Under the pieces are notes generated by a model that was not told where the DNA came from, did not search any database, and worked only from the letters and a program-made list of their open reading frames with translations. Shown piece after piece: positions 53,762 to 62,078 of a stretch of DNA of 64,000 nt. Source of the DNA: Bacillus sp. cl95 (lineage in GTDB: Bacteria; Bacillota; Bacilli; Bacillales; Cytobacillaceae). The DNA lies in NCBI RefSeq assembly GCF_900115925.1, contig NZ_FOYF01000002.1, positions 654,194 through 718,193 on the forward strand, written 5' to 3'. The position numbers and the translations under genes are program-made. How positions within the stretch are numbered: the stretch's first letter is position 1; every line of letters starts with the position of its first letter.

Positions 53762-54028
53762 AAAGAAGAAATTACAATAGATATAACTTTCATTGTTTTA
53801 GGAGTTCTCGTTCTTACCAATCCAAATAAACAAAACTATATAAAGTTCGATGAAGGACGAGCAGGAGTTCCCATACCTGAAGATGTACGAATAGTAGAAG
53901 CGAATTTTTTCTTTTTTTCTGTTTATGCAACAGCCCCAAAGAATACAATTGATGAATTTGGCATAGCCCATATAGGATGTATGGGACATTTTTTTCAAGT
54001 CAAAGATGGAAGATGGACAATTTTATGA
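53762..54028 (+). pseudogene. DUF4359-like protein gene, frameshifted at the N-terminus
   Basis: The frame ITFIVLGVLVLTNPNKQNYI .. FDEGRAGVP ends GHFFQVKDGRWTIL, the DUF4359 pattern of small exported proteins. No ATG, GTG or TTG opens it. The natural start (KKKKLQ, from 53764) lies in another frame and meets a stop, so a base is missing near 53780. Confidence 0.65.
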
Positions 54029-54049
54029 TTCAATACGGGAAGACTTCTT

Positions 54050-54140
54050 CAAATAACGGGGGCGTTGATCCAGGAAGGATAAGCGGCCATTTTTTTTGAA
54101 TTCCTTATTGAGCAAACGGTGCAGTTTAGCGAAAGAAGGT
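54050..54140 (+). repeat. Array repeat unit 8
   Basis: ATAACGGGGGC, hairpin GCGTTGATCC AGGAA GGATAAGCGGC, T8, TTATTGAGCAAACGGTGCAGTTTAGCGAAAGAAGG. Confidence 0.8.
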
Positions 54141-54209
54141 ATTTTATTTCCTGCTGAAGAATTTATAATTGAATGGATTTTTTTAATGGAATTGCTGGAG
54201 GAAAAAGAT

Positions 54210-54584
54210 ATGAATCAAAAAGAATTTGAATCGGTCATAAAACAACCACCAAATATTAGATATGAGTATTTTATTAAAAAAGTTGTAGCTTATGAAGAAG
54301 TTTGGGGACTATATGATGATGGTTGGGCAACTGCACAGGATGATGATGGAAATATGCTGATTCCTTTCTTTCCTAAAAAAGAATTTGCGGAAAACTGTTC
54401 AGTTTGTGAGTGGAGTAACTTCAAAGCTGAGCCAATTGAATTGGATGAGTTTATTAATGAATTTCTTATTCCAATGAAAGAGGATAGAGTTAAACCATCC
54501 ATATTCCCTACAGACAATGATACAGCAGTGGTCGAAATAGATGTAATCTTAAGGGACTTAAACAATGAGTTAGAAAATTATTAA
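54210..54584 (+). CDS. DUF2750-family protein
   Basis: 124 residues; ATG at 54210 has TGGAGGAAAAAG upstream. RYEYFIKKVVAYEEVWGLYD, DGWATAQDDDGNMLIPFFP and KKEFAENC are typical of DUF2750. Acidic, cytosolic, frequent in immunity gene arrays. Confidence 0.82.
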   Translation: MNQKEFESVIKQPPNIRYEYFIKKVVAYEEVWGLYDDGWATAQDDDGNMLIPFFPKKEFAENCSVCEWSNFKAEPIELDEFINEFLIPMKEDRVKPSIFPTDNDTAVVEIDVILRDLNNELENY

Positions 54585-54609
54585 AAAAAGACCCTTTTTG
54601 AGAATTAGA

Positions 54610-54722
54610 AGTTTGTGAAAAAATGTACTTACGCTAACGGGTGCGTTGTTTCAGGAAGGATTAACCGCCTTTTTTGTTGAAATCCTTATTGAGCTAACGA
54701 AACAGGTTTATTCAAGAAGGAA
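54610..54722 (+). repeat. Array repeat unit 9 (near-consensus)
   Basis: GTTTGTGAAAAAATGTACTT, CGCTAACGGGTGC, hairpin GCGTTGTTTC AGGAA GGATTAACCGC with T6, ATCCTTATTGAGCTAACGAAACAGG. Confidence 0.85.
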
Positions 54723-54783
54723 TAGCGAGATTAGATTACGAATTAGGTAGAGGGAAAATATAGGAGGGGTGGTGGGAATTGCT

Positions 54784-55188
54784 ATGTCAATAAATTTAGA
54801 TAACTTCCGAATCGTTGAAGTATCTAAGGATAAAGTTGGACTATACATTAAATTGGACGTTCAGCTTCCAGATGGTGATTGCATAATTCGATGGGATTTA
54901 GATGATTTTACTTACAAACAAATTAAAGAAGTTGTATCTAGAAAGCATTTTGATTCCCTTGCAATAAACTATCTATATGAGATTGTCCCCTATGTTTCTA
55001 CTTACCAGGAAAAAACCAAGAGCCAACCCTATTACAGAGGGGTAATTAGATGTATCCAAGGAAATCGTGCAGCAAGGATTGAATACCCTTGTTCCGAAAG
55101 GTTCGCTGGAAATATGGAATGGTTCAGAAAAGAAGTTAAAAAAGTGGAAGATATTAAGCATTTAGTTTGGGAGAATTTTCTCAATTGA
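54784..55188 (+). CDS. Uncharacterised 134-aa protein
   Basis: MSINLDNFRIVEVSKDKVGL; beta-rich, with IIRWDLDDFTYKQIKEVV and YYRGVIRCIQGNRAARIEYP. ATG chosen (GGTGGG 7 nt upstream); GTG at 54769/54772 is possible. Family not recognised; array context. Confidence 0.7.
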   Translation: MSINLDNFRIVEVSKDKVGLYIKLDVQLPDGDCIIRWDLDDFTYKQIKEVVSRKHFDSLAINYLYEIVPYVSTYQEKTKSQPYYRGVIRCIQGNRAARIEYPCSERFAGNMEWFRKEVKKVEDIKHLVWENFLN

Positions 55189-55214
55189 ATGCTTTTTATT
55201 TTACGAATTAAAAT

Positions 55215-55322
55215 AGTTTGTGAAGAAATGTACTTAAACTATCGGGTGCAAGAGTTAAAGATTGGAATGGCTGCGGCAATCCCTATTTTTATTGCACTAA
55301 CGGGCAGTTTAGTTGAAGAACC
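55215..55322 (+). repeat. Array repeat unit 10
   Basis: GTTTGTGAAGAAATGTACTT, AACTATCGGGTGC, hairpin GATTGGAATGGCTGCGGCAATC with T5, ATTGCACTAACGGGCAGTTTAG. Same hairpin family as unit 4, 4.7 kb away. Confidence 0.85.
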
Positions 55323-55369
55323 ATATTTGATAAACTTAAGGAAAAGGAAGAAAAGTTGAGGTAAGAAAA

Positions 55370-55654
55370 ATGTATGAATTTAAAGATGAGTTTGAGAGAA
55401 AGGAAAAAAAATTTAAGATTTACATTTTTTTATTTGTTATCTCTGTTTTAATACATACATTCATTGACGTTTTTGACTTGGGAATTGAAAAAGTTTCTGG
55501 AGTTGGCTTAGTGATTAGCCTTTTATTTTTTTGTGTTATCCTTTATTTTGGTTTGCGTAGAAAGTTATGGGCTGAGGTTATGATTAAATTTTTTGTCTGG
55601 CTAAATATTATTTTATTGTTCCTCATTATTACTGTTAAGATTTTAGGGTTGTAG
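55370..55654 (+). CDS. Membrane protein, 94 aa
   Basis: Charged N-terminus (YEFKDEFERKEKKFK), then three helices (IYIFLFVISVLIHTFIDVF; VGLVISLLFFCVILYFGL; FFVWLNIILLFLIITVKIL). GAGGTAAG upstream. Unknown. Confidence 0.7.
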   Translation: MYEFKDEFERKEKKFKIYIFLFVISVLIHTFIDVFDLGIEKVSGVGLVISLLFFCVILYFGLRRKLWAEVMIKFFVWLNIILLFLIITVKILGL

Positions 55655-55685
55655 GGCTAACGGGGCAGGATAGTTGAATAAAAAA
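55655..55685 (+). repeat. Array repeat unit 11 (minimal)
   Basis: GCTAACGGGGCAGGATAGTTGAATAA without hairpin. Confidence 0.75.
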
Positions 55686-55755
55686 GATTCCTTTAAATAC
55701 CAAATTTTGTTAATATTATACTAAGCATTTTTAATAAGTTTGAGGTGGTGATGTA

Positions 55756-56358
55756 ATGAAACGAATGCATTTTGACCAACCGACGGAGCATTATGATGAA
55801 CGTCTAATCCCAATCGATGAACAAATATGTTCTTTGCTAAAACAAAGAAAGGAAATCTCAAATAATAACCCAGGTTTTCCACCGCTTGAAGATATTTCAA
55901 AGTGGGCAGACAAGTTTAATCTTTATGAGGACTTGCTAAGGTCTTTATTCGGTGTATTAGAAAATGATGACCATTTCCGACCGCAGGTTGAACCAATAGA
56001 TTTTCAAAAGTATATACCAGTCTTAAAGTCTGTAGAAAAAGACAAGTGTTTGTATTCCGTAACATTTATTAGGCAATACGGAAATGCAAGTGTTGTTAAT
56101 TTTAATATTGATTGGGAACCTGAAATGGACCCAAATAGGGAAAGGTACCATCGGCATAGTTTTTGGGAGTTATGGTTAGGGGAAGGATATGATTGTAGAG
56201 TAACTGGTGGTGGAGGAACTGATGGACACATTAGTTATAACTTTATTGTGTCTCCTCCGTTACCAGACAATATTTCTGGATTGGATTTGAACATTAAAGA
56301 ATATCAAACTCCATTCAAAGGCAGACCAACAGGTCTTGAGCTTGTAATGCATTTATAA
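55756..56358 (+). CDS. Uncharacterised 200-aa protein
   Basis: MKRMHFDQPTEHYDERLIPI, then a helical ICSLLKQRKEISNNNPGFPP and a beta-rich C-terminus with DCRVTGGGGTDGHISYNF. GAGGTGGTGATG upstream. Soluble; not recognised. Confidence 0.72.
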   Translation: MKRMHFDQPTEHYDERLIPIDEQICSLLKQRKEISNNNPGFPPLEDISKWADKFNLYEDLLRSLFGVLENDDHFRPQVEPIDFQKYIPVLKSVEKDKCLYSVTFIRQYGNASVVNFNIDWEPEMDPNRERYHRHSFWELWLGEGYDCRVTGGGGTDGHISYNFIVSPPLPDNISGLDLNIKEYQTPFKGRPTGLELVMHL

Positions 56359-56412
56359 TATAAATTGGGGTCTTTTCAATATTGGAATAGTCTCTTTTTT
56401 TTAGCAAAGGGG

Positions 56413-56525
56413 AAGTTTGTGAAGAATTGCACTTAAAGTAACAGGTGCAAGAGTTAAAGATCAGAGGCTGCTTCGGCAGCTTTTTTTTGCTTGTTCGACT
56501 ACCGAAGCAGTTTAGTTGAATAAGA
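56413..56525 (+). repeat. Array repeat unit 12
   Basis: GTTTGTGAAGAATTGCACTT, AGTAACAGGTGC, hairpin GCTGCTTCGGCAGC with T8, CTTGTTCGACTACCGAAGCAGTTTAG. Confidence 0.85.
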
Positions 56526-56567
56526 TGGTAAGATTAACCTTAAAGAATTTCTTATGGGGAGGGTAAT

Positions 56568-57065
56568 ATGGAACAAGTTAATTTTTTTGAAAACAGTCTT
56601 TTATATGAAAAGGCAGAGAAAACTTTCTTAGTACACAAAAAGATAATTAAAGAACGTATGCCCGAAGCAGATGTTCAGCACGTTGGAAGTACGGCTGTCC
56701 CTAATAGCCTTACAAAGGGTGATTTAGATATACAAGTGCGTGTTAATTCTGAACAATTCCCAAAGGCAGTTCAGACACTCTCAGCATTATATGAACTTAA
56801 TGAAGGTAGTGTAAAAACGGACTGGTTCAGGGCTTTTAAAGACGATTCAACCGTTCCACCTTTAGGAGTTCAATTAACTGTCATAGATTCTGAATATGAT
56901 TTCTTTTGGAAATTTCGAGATGTTTTATTACTAAATGATACTTACAGGATGGAATATGATGAGTTAAAAAGAGAGTTTGAAGGGAAAGAAATGGATGAGT
57001 ATAGGGAAGCTAAAAATGAGTTTTTCCAAAAATTAATGAACACTTCTGAATTTAAAAAACTGTGA
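56568..57065 (+). CDS. GrpB-family nucleotidyltransferase-like protein
   Basis: 165 residues. HVGSTAVPNSLTKGDLDIQV is the GrpB/UPF0157 signature (GS..DxD nucleotidyltransferase core). Enzyme activity unproven. GGGGAGGG before the ATG. Array gene. Confidence 0.88.
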   Translation: MEQVNFFENSLLYEKAEKTFLVHKKIIKERMPEADVQHVGSTAVPNSLTKGDLDIQVRVNSEQFPKAVQTLSALYELNEGSVKTDWFRAFKDDSTVPPLGVQLTVIDSEYDFFWKFRDVLLLNDTYRMEYDELKREFEGKEMDEYREAKNEFFQKLMNTSEFKKL

Positions 57066-57069
57066 CATA

Positions 57070-57122
57070 AGATTGTGAACAATTGTACTTAAGCTAACGG
57101 GTGCATTAGGATAACAAGGATA
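57070..57122 (+). repeat. Array repeat unit 13 (minimal)
   Basis: TTGTGAACAATTGTACTTAAGCTAACGGGTGCATTAG..AACAAGG, arms without hairpin. Confidence 0.75.
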
Positions 57123-57156
57123 GAAATTCATAATAACCAAGGAGTAGTGAGTTTTT

Positions 57157-57378
57157 ATGACAGAGGGAGAAGAATATTTAAGAATGTATCCCCAACTTAG
57201 AAAATGGATTAATCAATGTGTTTCTTGTCAGGATATTGGTTATAAACCTGAATTACCGTTTGAACTATCTACTTATGGTAATGAAACTTCTGCTGCCGCT
57301 AAAAATTTAAGAAAGTATTTCAAGCCACTAGTTTTAAACGAAAGTGGTCTTTGTGAAGTTTGTAGAAAATTTATTTAG
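57157..57378 (+). CDS. Small Cys-pair protein, 73 aa
   Basis: CVSC near residue 21 and CEVC near the C-terminus, a possible zinc site; MTEGEEYLRMYPQLRKWINQ start. CAAGGAGTAGTG upstream. Not recognised. Confidence 0.7.
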   Translation: MTEGEEYLRMYPQLRKWINQCVSCQDIGYKPELPFELSTYGNETSAAAKNLRKYFKPLVLNESGLCEVCRKFI

Positions 57379-57389
57379 ATTTAAACAAT

Positions 57390-57490
57390 GACTGTTCTTC
57401 AACTAACGGGTGCTTGAGTTTAACAAAGAGTCGTAGCTGCGGCTCTTTTTCTTGTTCCACTAACACGGCAGGTTTATACAATAAGGTGGG
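57390..57490 (+). repeat. Array repeat unit 14
   Basis: CAACTAACGGGTGC, hairpin AGAGTCG/CGGCTCT with T5, CTTGTTCCACTAACACGGCAGGTTTA..AATAAGG. Confidence 0.8.
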
Positions 57491-57635
57491 GACGCTCATT
57501 TTTTTGGCAAGTAAGGGAGAGCTTTCTGTTACAAGAGTTATAATATTTAAGCTTTTTATAGAAAATAATTCCGAAATAGTTCGTTTTGTTAATGCGAATT
57601 ATAATAGAAAATGTTTTGAAAGAGGGGTTTTTTTA

Positions 57636-58322
57636 TTGAAGAAGCTAGCGCTACTATCCCTGATTAGTATATTGTTTCTCTCTGCATTGGCGAAGCCACA
57701 GGAAGTCGTGCCATTTTTACGACCGTTTGTAAGTAAGGTAACAGATCATACAAATGTTCCGGTTTTGTTGCCGACCTATTGGAACGTACAGAAAAGTAAA
57801 TCAAAAAAGCAAACTTCTGTAAAAGTGAAAGCTTATGAAAATGAATACATGATTTATTTTTTATCAACAGATAAGGCATATCGAAATGATCCAGATTTAT
57901 TCCCTCCACCTGAATCAAGTCGAATCGGTGAACTAGCCGGTTTTGTTGGTAGTGTTACACGCAGTGACCGACCGAATGATTTTGTTTTTTATAAACAGAA
58001 AGCCGGCGTTAAATTATGGATTCAACCATGGATTAGATCTATCATTTACGCAAAACACGGACCGTGGTCAATGCGTTTTGATGGTGATAATGGGGATCAG
58101 CCCTATCAACAGGTAGATGATTTATTTGACGCTATGAAAAAAGCGAATTGGCTTAAAAACAAAGACATTCACGAAGGAAGTATTAATATTCGAGGTACAA
58201 TAAGTGAAGCATACACAAATTTTGATTGGGAAACAGATGATGGATTTGTTTATCATTTCTACTATAAAGGTCCCATTAAGGAAGCGGTAAAAATCTTTGA
58301 TAGCCTACAATATGTTGAATAG
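57636..58322 (+). CDS. Secreted protein of unknown function, 228 aa
   Basis: TTG start with AAAGAGGGG upstream and signal peptide LKKLALLSLISILFLSALAK. Mature part has LLPTYWNVQKSKSKK and GVKLWIQPWIRSII; lipid/peptide ligand unknown. No family recognised. The upstream frame extension is not coding. Confidence 0.72.
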   Translation: MKKLALLSLISILFLSALAKPQEVVPFLRPFVSKVTDHTNVPVLLPTYWNVQKSKSKKQTSVKVKAYENEYMIYFLSTDKAYRNDPDLFPPPESSRIGELAGFVGSVTRSDRPNDFVFYKQKAGVKLWIQPWIRSIIYAKHGPWSMRFDGDNGDQPYQQVDDLFDAMKKANWLKNKDIHEGSINIRGTISEAYTNFDWETDDGFVYHFYYKGPIKEAVKIFDSLQYVE

Positions 58323-58349
58323 CACCATCCGGGTTGCTTATTTTAATTT

Positions 58350-58515
58350 CAGGCTCCTGTGGGGAGTCGCTACTGCGACTTTCTTCTTGTTTGACTAATG
58401 GGCAAAAGTTTGTGAAGAATTGTACTTAAGCTAACGGGTGCGTTGATCCAGGAAGGATTAACGCCTTTTTTGTTGAAATTGTTCTTAAGCTAACTGGCAG
58501 GTTAGTTTTATAGAA
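58350..58515 (+). repeat. Array repeat unit 15 (two hairpin modules)
   Basis: AGTCGC/GCGACT hairpin, GACTAATGGGCA arm, then full GTTTGTGAAGAATTGTACTT, GCTAACGGGTGC, GCGTTGATCC AGGAA GGATTAACGC with T6, CTTAAGCTAACTGGCAGGTTAG. Confidence 0.85.
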
Positions 58516-58520
58516 AACAT

Positions 58521-58556
58521 AACGCTTGGGAAGTTAAATCCCAAGCGTTTCTTTTA
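58521..58556. terminator. Bidirectional terminator
   Basis: AACGCTTGGG / CCCAAGCGTT; ends the minus-strand HTH gene. Confidence 0.85.
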
Positions 58557-59049
58557 TTTAACCATTTGATTAGCAATTTCAATCATTTCTTTTTTATGTT
58601 GTTCTTTGGTAATATCATCATTCATATAAAGGGTTGAATAGGAAATTCCATCTTGAATAAAGGATAACGATTTATTTGCGTAATAAGAGGTTATGTCATT
58701 ATTAAGTTTAACCTCTTCCGAATTGGTGGTATCAAACCCATCTTCAGAGTTAGAAACTGATATTAATACACCTAAAGGCTTTCCAAATTTAGATTTTGTA
58801 AATGTTTTGAACTCAACCATTAGTTTTTTACCTTTATGGGTCATATCGTTAATAACTGGTGGTTGAAAAGGGCTGAGGTCAAAAGGTAACTTTTCAGGTA
58901 ATTTCATTTCAAACGGTAGTGCATCTAGGCCATCTTTTTTTTTCATTTATCGGTTTTAATCGTTTATCTTTTATGTATTTATAGATCGTTCCTTCTGTTA
59001 CACCCAATCTCGTTGCAACATCAGAAGTACTTAACGTTCCTTGTTCCAC
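58554..59049 (-). pseudogene. HTH_17/excisionase-like DNA-binding protein split at an A9 run
   Basis: GTG at 59049 (TAGGTG upstream) starts an N-terminal helix-turn-helix, GTLSTSDVATRLGVTEGTIY and KYIKDKRLKPINEKK. At an A9 run (58943-58935) the frame goes out to a stop at 58909; the next frame continues as DGLDALPFEMKLPEKL through 110 more residues to 58554. With A8 the two would form one 164-residue protein. Either a frameshift mutation or transcriptional slippage. Confidence 0.7.
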
Positions 59050-59734
59050 TAATATTCACCTACTTAAATGGTCATCGTCCTTCTATTATATAGTATGGTA
59101 CTCGGTTTTTGTCGCCCTGCATTTCTTCTCATAACAAAACACCTCGCCTGCTGCATTCACACCCATTCGTGAAGGAAGTTAAATAAACGTGTCACAAGTA
59201 TAAGGGTTGAAGTATACTTCTGATTCTAACGCTTCCTTTAGCTGAGTACCTTGAAACGTTCCTCTAATATAGGCTAAAACGGATTTTCTCTTTTGGACAC
59301 AGGTTTTACAATACCTTATGCATTTGAAATCCGATAATTATGAGACGACCAATTGCCGCCTTACGGTCTTGAAACAACGACACTTAGAATCCCCAAGCTC
59401 GAACTCTAAAATTTTTGAAGATGAAGATACTTCCAATTATAAACTAACTGAAGATAAGTATAAGTATAAATAAAAAAGCGAGAGGATAGCCTCTCGCTTA
59501 ACGGTACCTGTTTGTATTTAACCACAACACCTGCCTGTTTGCATTGCACCATTCCCATTATGGAGTAAATGCATGTACAATTGACGAGTACTATCCTAAT
59601 ACACATATCACCATCGTAGATTCATCCCGTCTTCATAGCACCAGTTGAAACTCAATATTACCATTGGCGGTCATTGTGTTTATACCAGCCTGTAAAAGAA
59701 TGTTGCTATCGTCAATGCGAAAGAATATTAATTC
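59050..59734. other. Gap with remnants, about 685 bp
   Basis: No full gene. On the minus strand (about 59330-59180) a stop-bounded fragment reads CIRYCKTCVQKRKSVLAYIR, then GTFQGTQLKEALESEVYF, with Cys pairs; likely a decayed gene. A hairpin GCGAGAGG/CCTCTCGC lies at 59473-59500. Confidence 0.45.
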
Positions 59735-59890
59735 TTACAGTCCATTGAATAAATATAGCAATAAGAAGAAAATAAATAACATAGAGTAACCGGACATTTT
59801 CTTCCTTTTGTCGCTCAATTTACCTTCTATTATTTGATAAAGGAAAAATGTAATGAAGAAACTGATGACTAAACCTTGAATAAATTGCAT
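59735..59890 (-). CDS. Two-helix membrane protein, 51 aa; possible immunity partner
   Basis: ATG with AAGGATATG upstream. MQFIQGLVISFFITFFLYQI, polar loop EGKLSDKRKKMSG, then YSMLFIFFLLLYLFNGL. 12 bp behind the secreted 299-aa gene, so co-transcribed. Size and topology resemble bacteriocin immunity peptides (inference). Confidence 0.65.
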   Translation of the reverse strand: MQFIQGLVISFFITFFLYQIIEGKLSDKRKKMSGYSMLFIFFLLLYLFNGL

Positions 59891-59902
59891 ATTATCATAT
59901 CC

Positions 59903-60802
59903 TTATCTCAGAAGATTATAAGCTTCATTCATATCAGCTTTTGCTGTATTACTATTTACATATATCTGATATGCAGCTATTCCAGCAGCGCCAGCAGAAC
60001 CAATAAGTGCTATAACAGTCCACCAATATAACGCACTAATTCCCGCAGCTACAAGAGTAGCACTGGCGGCTAAAATATTTGCCCTAGCGTCAGATACCCT
60101 TCTAGCTAAGTTTTTAAAATCAACAACCTTTGCCCCATATTTAACATTTGTTTTGACTCTGGGGGTACCCTTAGGTCCATCCAACATAAAATTTTTGGGT
60201 TCTCTATATGCTGTTAAAGTGTAATAACTACTAGAAGTTTCTTTGTAGTGAGTCAACCAACTTAATCCGCCACTAGCTAATTTAGTAGTAGCCAATGTTG
60301 TAAAACCAGCAGAAGTTTTAGGTTCTAAAGACATTATATATGCAGGTGGTTCGACATCATTAGTTGGAGGCTTAGGTCCAGATGTTGTTGTGTAAAGTGG
60401 GGACTTTAAATCTTCATCAGAGACTCTAACACCCTGAATCTGAAAATCACCATATTTACTAAAAGAGATAACCTCAGGAGGATTCACTTGGATGGTTGTT
60501 TGTCCATGTATGGTTGTGGCTATTTCACTTGTTATAGTAATTGTAACAATTTTCATAATAGGATCTTTTACAACAGTTCTGTTGGTTGTAGTAACTTCCT
60601 GCCCAATTATTAGGTCATTCTCATCATAGATGCTTTTACTTTCTGTAAAACTATCATTAACATTTGTTATTTCATCATAAAAACCTACAACACCATTTAC
60701 ATAATCTTCTGTTGGTGTAATAGTCATTGCTTTTGTTCTTGGAATACTAAGAGTGCTAAAAGTCATACAAAAAATTATCAACGTTACAATTATCCTTTTC
60801 AT
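59903..60802 (-). CDS. Secreted protein with C-terminal hydrophobic domain, possibly bacteriocin-like
   Basis: 299 residues. Signal peptide MKRIIVTLIIFCMTFSTLSI (cleavage near TKA). Middle is Thr-rich beta (EVTTTNRTVVKDPIMKIVTI); near the end a Gly/Ala-rich hydrophobic segment SATLVAAGISALYWWTVIAL and IGSAGAAGIAAYQI. The pattern reminds me of geobacillin-26-type bacteriocins, which I cannot verify here. GGAGGGG before the ATG. Operon with the 51-aa membrane protein. Confidence 0.7.
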   Translation of the reverse strand: MKRIIVTLIIFCMTFSTLSIPRTKAMTITPTEDYVNGVVGFYDEITNVNDSFTESKSIYDENDLIIGQEVTTTNRTVVKDPIMKIVTITITSEIATTIHGQTTIQVNPPEVISFSKYGDFQIQGVRVSDEDLKSPLYTTTSGPKPPTNDVEPPAYIMSLEPKTSAGFTTLATTKLASGGLSWLTHYKETSSSYYTLTAYREPKNFMLDGPKGTPRVKTNVKYGAKVVDFKNLARRVSDARANILAASATLVAAGISALYWWTVIALIGSAGAAGIAAYQIYVNSNTAKADMNEAYNLLR

Positions 60803-60950
60803 TTTGCCCCTCCTATTTATCTATATATTGATATTAAATTAATTGTTTAAAAATGTAAATATTCAAAATAATTAAAGTTTTTTTGTTTACACAGTAATTT
60901 TCATTATTTATCATTTATGCATAAACTTATTAGATTTAGTTGGATAACGG
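60803..60950. other. AT-rich promoter region
   Basis: Leader of the 299-aa gene; no gene seen. Confidence 0.4.
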
Positions 60951-60957
60951 AAATTAT

Positions 60958-61201
60958 AGATCTATTAATTTTTTTAAAACAGGTAAATCTTCCTTTAAAT
61001 ACTGACCTAAAACATTTTTACGAGTTTAGTTCCATCAATGGAAGGTAAATATACGGGATAATGAAAATTACGTTTTCTAAAATAAGTGGGTTCCTTTTCA
61101 AGATATACTTCTACTGAGCCATGTTCCTGTTTCCACATTTCATATTTTAGGGGCATCGCATTGTTAGGTGAATAACACATAGGAGAGAATAATGGGACCA
61201 A
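60958..61201 (-). pseudogene. Frameshifted small gene
   Basis: MPLKYEMWKQEHGSVEVYLE, then YFRKRNFHYPVYLPSIDGTK runs to LVK and then stops at 61007; another frame continues NVLGQYLKEDLPVLKKLIDL to a stop. Adding one A in the A5 run near 61016 would join them. The start is weak and overlaps the next gene antisense. Confidence 0.5.
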
Positions 61202-61374
61202 TAATGGATTTTATATCGATTTATTTACTGCCTGTAGTTAGTATTATTTTTATTGTAAAAGGTGTTGAATTAGCTAAGCAGATAAAAGGTAATGAAGATA
61301 CAGAAGAAAATACGGTATGGGTTGCAATTTCATTCACTATTATTATTTATTGTTTTGTATGGCTGAGTTTTTAA
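61192..61374 (+). CDS. Two-helix membrane protein, 60 aa
   Basis: ATG with ATAGGAGAGA upstream. DFISIYLLPVVSIIFIVKGV, acidic loop (KGNEDTEENT), then VWVAISFTIIIYCFVWLSF. Unknown; possibly another immunity-type peptide. Confidence 0.65.
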   Translation: MGPIMDFISIYLLPVVSIIFIVKGVELAKQIKGNEDTEENTVWVAISFTIIIYCFVWLSF

Positions 61375-61404
61375 CGTTTTGTTTTATTTCATTTATCGGT
61401 GCGA

Positions 61405-61465
61405 TTCTTCAATTAGAAGATCGCTTTTTCTTATTGCACTAAAGGGCAGGTTAATTCAAAAATTT
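61405..61465 (+). repeat. Array repeat unit 16
   Basis: ATCGGTGC, hairpin GCGATTCTTC/GAAGATCGC with T5, TTATTGCACTAAAGGGCAGGTTAATTC. Confidence 0.8.
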
Positions 61466-61530
61466 GGAAGGAAAGAAACACAAAAAAGAGAATTATTTGA
61501 TATACCAGATTAAAGTAAGGAGAGGTAAAT

Positions 61531-61900
61531 ATGAGTAAATCATTTATTGAGCAAGTACATTATATTAGAATTCCTGTTTTTAGAACAGTCTGCACAATGG
61601 TATAGAGATGTATTAGGGATTCAGTTATTAAAAATTACTGACGATCCATTTGCGATTTTTAAAGTAAATGAGGGAGCTTTTTTACTTATCTTAGTTCCAA
61701 CTGACGATGAAACATTTGCCCACTTTACAATTAATAATGAATCAGCTTTTAGTATTGGCTTTACAAGCCCAGAACTATCCGAATTTCGTCAACACCTAAT
61801 TAATAATCAAGTTAAAGTCGAGGATATACAAGGAGATAACGGTCATTCGTATTTCCACTTTTATGATCCAAATGGTAATAAACTTCAAGTACACTGGTAG
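61531..61900 (+). pseudogene. VOC/glyoxalase-like protein, frameshifted
   Basis: ATG at 61531 (AAGGAGAGG upstream) begins MSKSFIEQVHYIRIPV; then the frame shifts in the T5 run near 61574 and homology resumes as LEQSAQWYRDVLGIQLL to HFYDPNGNKLQVHW. Intact VOC proteins have IPV-x-LE without the shift. Metal-ligand positions otherwise look normal (HYI and end Glu region not verified). Confidence 0.8.
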
Positions 61901-61919
61901 TAACAAAATAAATTTCCTT

Positions 61920-62015
61920 ATTGCATTAACGGGGTGCGTTGATCCTGGAAGGATTACGTACTCTTTTTGTTGAACTCCTTATTGAACAAACGGAGCAGAA
62001 TAATTGAAGAAAGAA
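61920..62015 (+). repeat. Array repeat unit 17
   Basis: ATTAACGGGGTGC, hairpin with GATCCTGGAAGGATTACG and T5, CTCCTTATTGAACAAACGGAGCAGAATAATTGAAGAAAG. Confidence 0.8.
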
Positions 62016-62078
62016 ATGGGATTGTCTGTATAGAAATAGATGATGAAGAGTTCTGTTCTTAATGGAGGTTTATACTAG

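Noticed and set aside
53798-53998. Minus-strand ORF of 66 codons
   Set aside because: It is antisense to the DUF4359-like remnant, which explains the sequence better.
59406-59606. Minus-strand ORF of 66 codons
   Set aside because: Contains a hairpin, has no ribosome binding site, and the composition is not protein-like.
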